Source of the DNA: JAYFQF01 sp034927285
GTDB taxonomy: Bacteria; Bacillota; Peptococcia; DRI-13; UBA5745
Assembly (NCBI GenBank): GCA_034927285.1
Contig: JAYFQF010000009.1
Span: 19,426-83,425, forward strand
DNA length: 64,000 nucleotides
Direction of reading: 5' to 3'
The notes under the pieces are model-generated. The model was not told the origin of the DNA. It was given only the letters and a program-made list of their open reading frames with translations, and did no database searches. The position numbers were made by a program, and so were the translations under genes. Shown here in pieces: positions 61,141 to 64,000 of this stretch (position 1 is the stretch's first letter; each line of letters opens with the position of its first letter).

Positions 61141-61886
61141 TCGTCGAGGATCTGAAATTTAGTTACCGGAATGGACCGGAAATCCTCAGAAATATTTCGT
61201 TTTCCCTGGAGGAAGGACAGTTCATGGCGATTCTCGGCAATAACGGAGCGGGAAAAAGCACCATGCTGAAATGCTTCAATCGGATTTTGCTTGCGAAAAA
61301 GGGGCATGTCCGCATGGGAGATCAGAACCTGCTTCAGATGCCAAACCGGGAAATTGCCAAACGAGTGGCTTTTGTGGCTCAAACTGTCCCGGATCCCCAG
61401 ATGACCGTCCGCGATGTGGTGATGCTGGGGCGCCGGCCATATATGCGCTGGGGTTTTACGAAAGAGGACCATCGCATCGTGCATGAGTGTATGGATCAGT
61501 TGGGGCTTACACCTTTGCGGGGCCGATTTCTGAATCAACTCAGCGGCGGAGAACGCCAAAAGGTTATGCTGGCCCGCGCCTTGGCGCAACAGCCTGAAAT
61601 TCTGCTGCTGGACGAGCCTACCAGCAGCCTGGATCTGCAAAATCAATACCAGGTCTTAGAAATCGTACGGAATATTTGCCACAACATTGGAATTTCCGCC
61701 ATCATCGTCATACATGATTTAAATTTGGCCCTGCGGTTTTGCGATCGTTTTTTATTGCTTAAGGACGGACAGATCTACCGATACGGGGATACGTTCATCC
61801 TTGACCGAACGGCAATCCTGGATGTCTACGGCGTCCATGCAGAGATCGTTTCCGTAAAAGGAAACCGTATGGTTCTGGTTGATTAG
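61134..61886 (+). CDS. FepC-type ABC transporter ATP-binding protein
   Basis: Walker A GNNGAGKST, Q-loop FVAQTVPDPQMTV, signature LSGGERQKVMLARALAQ and Walker B ILLLDEPTSSLDL are visible. QMTVRDVVMLGRRPYM after the Q-loop is typical of the FecE/BtuD group. Length 250. It overlaps the permease gene. Confidence 0.94.
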   Translation: MLIVEDLKFSYRNGPEILRNISFSLEEGQFMAILGNNGAGKSTMLKCFNRILLAKKGHVRMGDQNLLQMPNREIAKRVAFVAQTVPDPQMTVRDVVMLGRRPYMRWGFTKEDHRIVHECMDQLGLTPLRGRFLNQLSGGERQKVMLARALAQQPEILLLDEPTSSLDLQNQYQVLEIVRNICHNIGISAIIVIHDLNLALRFCDRFLLLKDGQIYRYGDTFILDRTAILDVYGVHAEIVSVKGNRMVLVD

Positions 61887-61958
61887 AAGGGCCTTTTATG
61901 AACCTAGGACACTTAACAAAAAGAAGGGGATCAATTTGAATAAAAGGAGATTTGTATC

Positions 61959-62513
61959 ATGGAAAAAATAATTTGGGAAAAATGTGTGGCATTTCACGGA
62001 CATGAATGCGGGGGCCTGACTATTGGCTACAAGGCGGCGCTGTACGCTATTGATCTGCTGAATTTAGCTCCGGGGGATAATAAGCATGACATCTGTATTT
62101 CCGACGATGAGCAGATCGTCTGCATCGCGGAAAACGATGCTTGCGGAGTTGATGCCATTCAGGTCATTCTTGGCTGCAGCATTGGTAAGGGAAATCTGCT
62201 GTTCCATTTGCGTGGCAAACAGGCGTTCTCATTTTATAGCCGCAGCACAGGAGAATCTGTCCGGCTGGTTTTGAAGAAGAAACCGGACGGCATGACCAGA
62301 GAAAGATCTTTTGCCTACTATCAGTCCTGCCAACCTAAGGATATGTTTGATGTCAAGAAAACCAGAATCCAGTTACCGGAACCGGCGCGGATTTTTGATT
62401 CTTATGTGTGTGATTGTTGTGGAGAAACCACCGGTGCAAACTGGATCAGGCTTCAGGAAGACAAAAAACTATGCCTGGATTGCTACAGTTCCTATTCCAG
62501 GTTTGATGTGTAA
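61959..62513 (+). CDS. FmdE-family protein with C-terminal zinc ribbon
   Basis: The N-terminal domain matches FmdE (CVAFHGHECGGLTIGYKAA and ENDACGVDAIQVILGCSIGKGNL), a family first found next to tungsten/molybdenum formylmethanofuran dehydrogenase genes. The C-terminal part is a Cys4 zinc ribbon (CDCCGETTG and LCLDCY). Conserved His and Cys residues suggest metal binding. Placed 70 nt after the ABC ATPase with AAAAGGAG before the ATG, it may handle the imported metal or its cofactor. Biochemical function is not established. Confidence 0.9.
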   Translation: MEKIIWEKCVAFHGHECGGLTIGYKAALYAIDLLNLAPGDNKHDICISDDEQIVCIAENDACGVDAIQVILGCSIGKGNLLFHLRGKQAFSFYSRSTGESVRLVLKKKPDGMTRERSFAYYQSCQPKDMFDVKKTRIQLPEPARIFDSYVCDCCGETTGANWIRLQEDKKLCLDCYSSYSRFDV

Positions 62514-62606
62514 AAGATACGCTTATTCTAAATTGGAAAAAACGGCAAAATCTTCTTTGGGAACAAAGCGCCGGCATAAAACGTCTAAAATCTCAATTAT
62601 AGCCGT

Positions 62607-62859
62607 GCGAGGCACGGCTGGAAGCGAGGTTATCGATTCCTATACCGATGAAGGCGAAAAGCAGATCGGGGGGCAGACGGCCCTATGGTTTCATGCCAAG
62701 CCGGAAGCCGGCGCCCGGTGGGACAGTCCGACGGGGGATATTTATCTGATCGGCGGAGAGGACGGATTCTTTACGATCACCGTATCGTGTTATCTTGAGG
62801 CGTCGGAAGGCTGGGGCGCCCGGATGTCGGCCATGATAGACACTTTTTTACCGGCTTGA
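62607..62859 (+). pseudogene. C-terminal remnant of an unidentified protein
   Basis: A protein-like frame (GEKQIGGQTALWFHAKPEAG, GDIYLIGGEDGFFTITVSCY, ARMSAMIDTF) without a credible start follows the FmdE gene; a GTG at 62607 has no ribosome-binding site. The preceding 62514-62606 is AT-rich with no gene. I do not recognise the family; it looks like the end of a secreted or lipoprotein-type domain. Confidence 0.5.
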
Positions 62860-62879
62860 GGGGCCGGCTCTCTTCGATA

Positions 62880-62977
62880 AAGCCGTCCCGGGCGAAGAGA
62901 TCGACGTTTTCATATAGGCGGTCCCGGCTGTCGCAGCTTACCAGGGCCTTAATGTTCTTAATCAGCAGTGTCGTCAT
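62880..62977 (-). pseudogene. N-terminal remnant of an amidohydrolase
   Basis: An ATG at 62977 with GGGAGC upstream begins LLIKNIKALVSCDSRDRLYE and VDLFARDGFIEE, which is the start of the cytosine-deaminase/atrazine-hydrolase-type amidohydrolases. After about 32 residues homology ends where the + strand remnant begins, so the gene is truncated by a deletion that joined the two fragments tail to tail. The metal-binding HxH motif is lost. Confidence 0.65.
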
Positions 62978-63009
62978 AGAGCGCTCCCTTCGATGCGGAA
63001 AGGTTTTGT

Positions 63010-63696
63010 TTACGGTGCTCCCGCTTCTGCCGCCTTCTTCCGCCGGCGGTAGACGGCCAGGGGGATCAGGGTGGAAGCCAGGATGGCCAAAAGGGTCAGC
63101 AGGATACCCAGGGGTTCCAGATCCCGGATATTGTTTCCCAGCAAGGTGGCAAAAAACATCACCGGGAACAGGCCGCCGAAGCTGCCTACCAGGTAGGCTT
63201 TGAAATCCACGGCCATGGCTCCCAGAGCCATGCTGACGATATCGCCCGGCAGCATATGGATCGCCCTTAGAATATATGAGGCCAACCAGGGATTATCCGC
63301 GTTAAAGCCGCTGATCCTCCGGAGCCTGGGGTATTTGCTTTCCAGCAGATCCACCAGCCCCCGGCCCGCCAGCCGGCCCAGTCCATAAGGGATCGAAAAG
63401 GTGACCAAAAGCCCCAGGCTGTTTACCGCCAGAGCGATCAGAGGGGGCAGCAGGCTGCCGCAGGCTATGTAAAGGGCCATCAGGGGAATGGCCACCGACA
63501 GCGATTTCACCGCGTACAGAGCCAGGAAAATCGCCAGCATTTCTCCGGGATTGGCGGCAGCGTAAACAATGATTGCATCAAGATCGAAGCGGTTGAAAAA
63601 ACCGGCGGCCAGAGTTAAAGCCGCCAGAATCAGGAAGATGGGAAAGACGGTAAGGAAGGCCATATAGATTTTCGAGAAGCTATTGTCAGGCGCCAT
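63010..63696 (-). CDS. TVP38/TMEM64-family (VTT domain) membrane protein
   Basis: This 228-residue protein has about six helices and VTT-domain features: the G-rich ACGSLLPPLIALAVNSLG loop, GLGRLAGR, and RAIHMLPGDIVSMALGAMAV. Relatives (DedA/YdjX/TMEM64) are lipid scramblases or transporters; the substrate is unknown. The ATG at 63696 has GGAGG before it; the frame is open to 63723. Confidence 0.9.
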   Translation of the reverse strand: MAPDNSFSKIYMAFLTVFPIFLILAALTLAAGFFNRFDLDAIIVYAAANPGEMLAIFLALYAVKSLSVAIPLMALYIACGSLLPPLIALAVNSLGLLVTFSIPYGLGRLAGRGLVDLLESKYPRLRRISGFNADNPWLASYILRAIHMLPGDIVSMALGAMAVDFKAYLVGSFGGLFPVMFFATLLGNNIRDLEPLGILLTLLAILASTLIPLAVYRRRKKAAEAGAP

Positions 63697-63785
63697 GGTT
63701 CCTCCGAAGTTTCTGGTGAGCAAGGTATCTTTATTCTAAAGGCTTATGACCGGTTTTTCAATCTTATTCTTGGCCCTGTCAGGTA

Positions 63786-63814
63786 TTGACATTAGGGGCT
63801 TTTCCACGTATTAT
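63786..63814 (+). promoter_or_regulatory. Promoter of tuf
   Basis: TTGACA (63786-63791) and TATTAT (63809-63814) have 17-bp spacing, about 64 nt before tuf. Confidence 0.75.
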
Positions 63815-63877
63815 TTTTATCTGAAAGCAAGTATCTTTCGGTCAAATGACCATGGAAGTTAAGGAGGAAAGAAACCA

Positions 63878-64000
63878 ATGGCAAAAGCGAAATACGAAAG
63901 AACAAAGCCCCATGTAAACATTGGGACCATCGGTCACGTTGACCACGGCAAAACGACCTTGACGGCGGCCATCACGATGGTACTGGGGGAAAGAGGACTG
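63878..64000 (+). CDS. tuf: Translation elongation factor Tu (3' end outside window)
   Basis: The first 41 codons encode KPHVNIGTIGHVDHGKTTLT, which contains the G1 P-loop of EF-Tu (GHVDHGKT). EF-Tu delivers aminoacyl-tRNAs to the ribosome. AAGGAGG lies 9 nt before the ATG. The gene has its own promoter and is not preceded by fusA, so it is not in a classical str operon here. Confidence 0.97.
   Translation, partial: MAKAKYERTKPHVNIGTIGHVDHGKTTLTAAITMVLGERGL

Overview
The window reads as chromosomal DNA from an anaerobic, moderately high-GC Bacillota (Clostridia-type) bacterium. Indicators are a Firmicutes-type LexA/DinR box before uvrB, the ctsR-clpC, rapZ-whiA and carD/PIN-TRAM/ispD/ispF/cysS/mrnC/rlmB/sigH gene orders, sigma-54, a membrane pyrophosphatase, a selenocysteine tRNA and many iron-sulfur or anaerobe-associated proteins. 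I cannot name the species. Most of the window is ordinary core genome on the + strand with tight operons, consensus TTGACA/TATAAT promoters and intrinsic terminators.

Layout. 1-8.6 kb: end of a membrane-protein gene, then SOS-controlled uvrB-uvrA-uvrC. 8.6-9.36 kb: a non-coding patch with two related hairpins and four tandem 28-bp repeats. 9.36-12.5 kb: a small membrane protein, a HAD phosphatase and rapZ-whiA (no glmR/yvcK between them). 12.6-13.4 kb: a minus-strand ferredoxin and tRNA-Sec preceded by a tandem-repeat leader. 13.5-20.7 kb: rpoN, gap-pgk-tpiA, secG, hppA. 20.8-24.7 kb: a truncated sigma factor, a 17-bp perfect hairpin, ctsR-clpC (no mcsA/mcsB). 24.75-27.95 kb (minus): a TauT/NitT-type ABC transporter led by a mini-protein that keeps the four cubane-ligand positions of the [FeFe]-hydrogenase H-domain, behind a perfect 22-bp palindrome. 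28-38.5 kb: radA, carD, PIN-TRAM, ispD, ispF, cysS, mrnC, rlmB, sigH, thyA, dfrA. 38.5-38.85 kb: tRNA-fMet, tRNA-Thr, tRNA-Met.

39-52.8 kb is more accessory: SSS symporter plus hydrolase, chemoreceptor, XpaC-like protein, CDP-alcohol phosphatidyltransferase, metNIQ with a leader-peptide/terminator region, an M20 amidohydrolase, gene remnants, a double-cubane-type protein and a peroxiredoxin. 52.9-58.6 kb: a large BspA-type leucine-rich repeat protein, a lipoprotein, an SPFH protein with a small ribbon-helix-helix-like partner, and a thioesterase. 58.7-62.5 kb looks more AT-rich by eye and holds a FecCD-type ABC transporter with an FmdE protein behind a structured leader. The window ends with gene remnants, a VTT-domain membrane protein and the start of tuf.

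Two themes stand out. First, several housekeeping proteins (UvrA, UvrC, TpiA, ClpC, IspD, CysS, XpaC) carry extra low-complexity Ala/Gly/Glu-rich tails or insertions. Second, several leaders have a good promoter followed by an intrinsic terminator ahead of transporter or receptor genes (SSS, chemoreceptor, metNIQ, FecCD/FmdE), which suggests attenuation control. All assignments come from reading the sequence; no database search was run.
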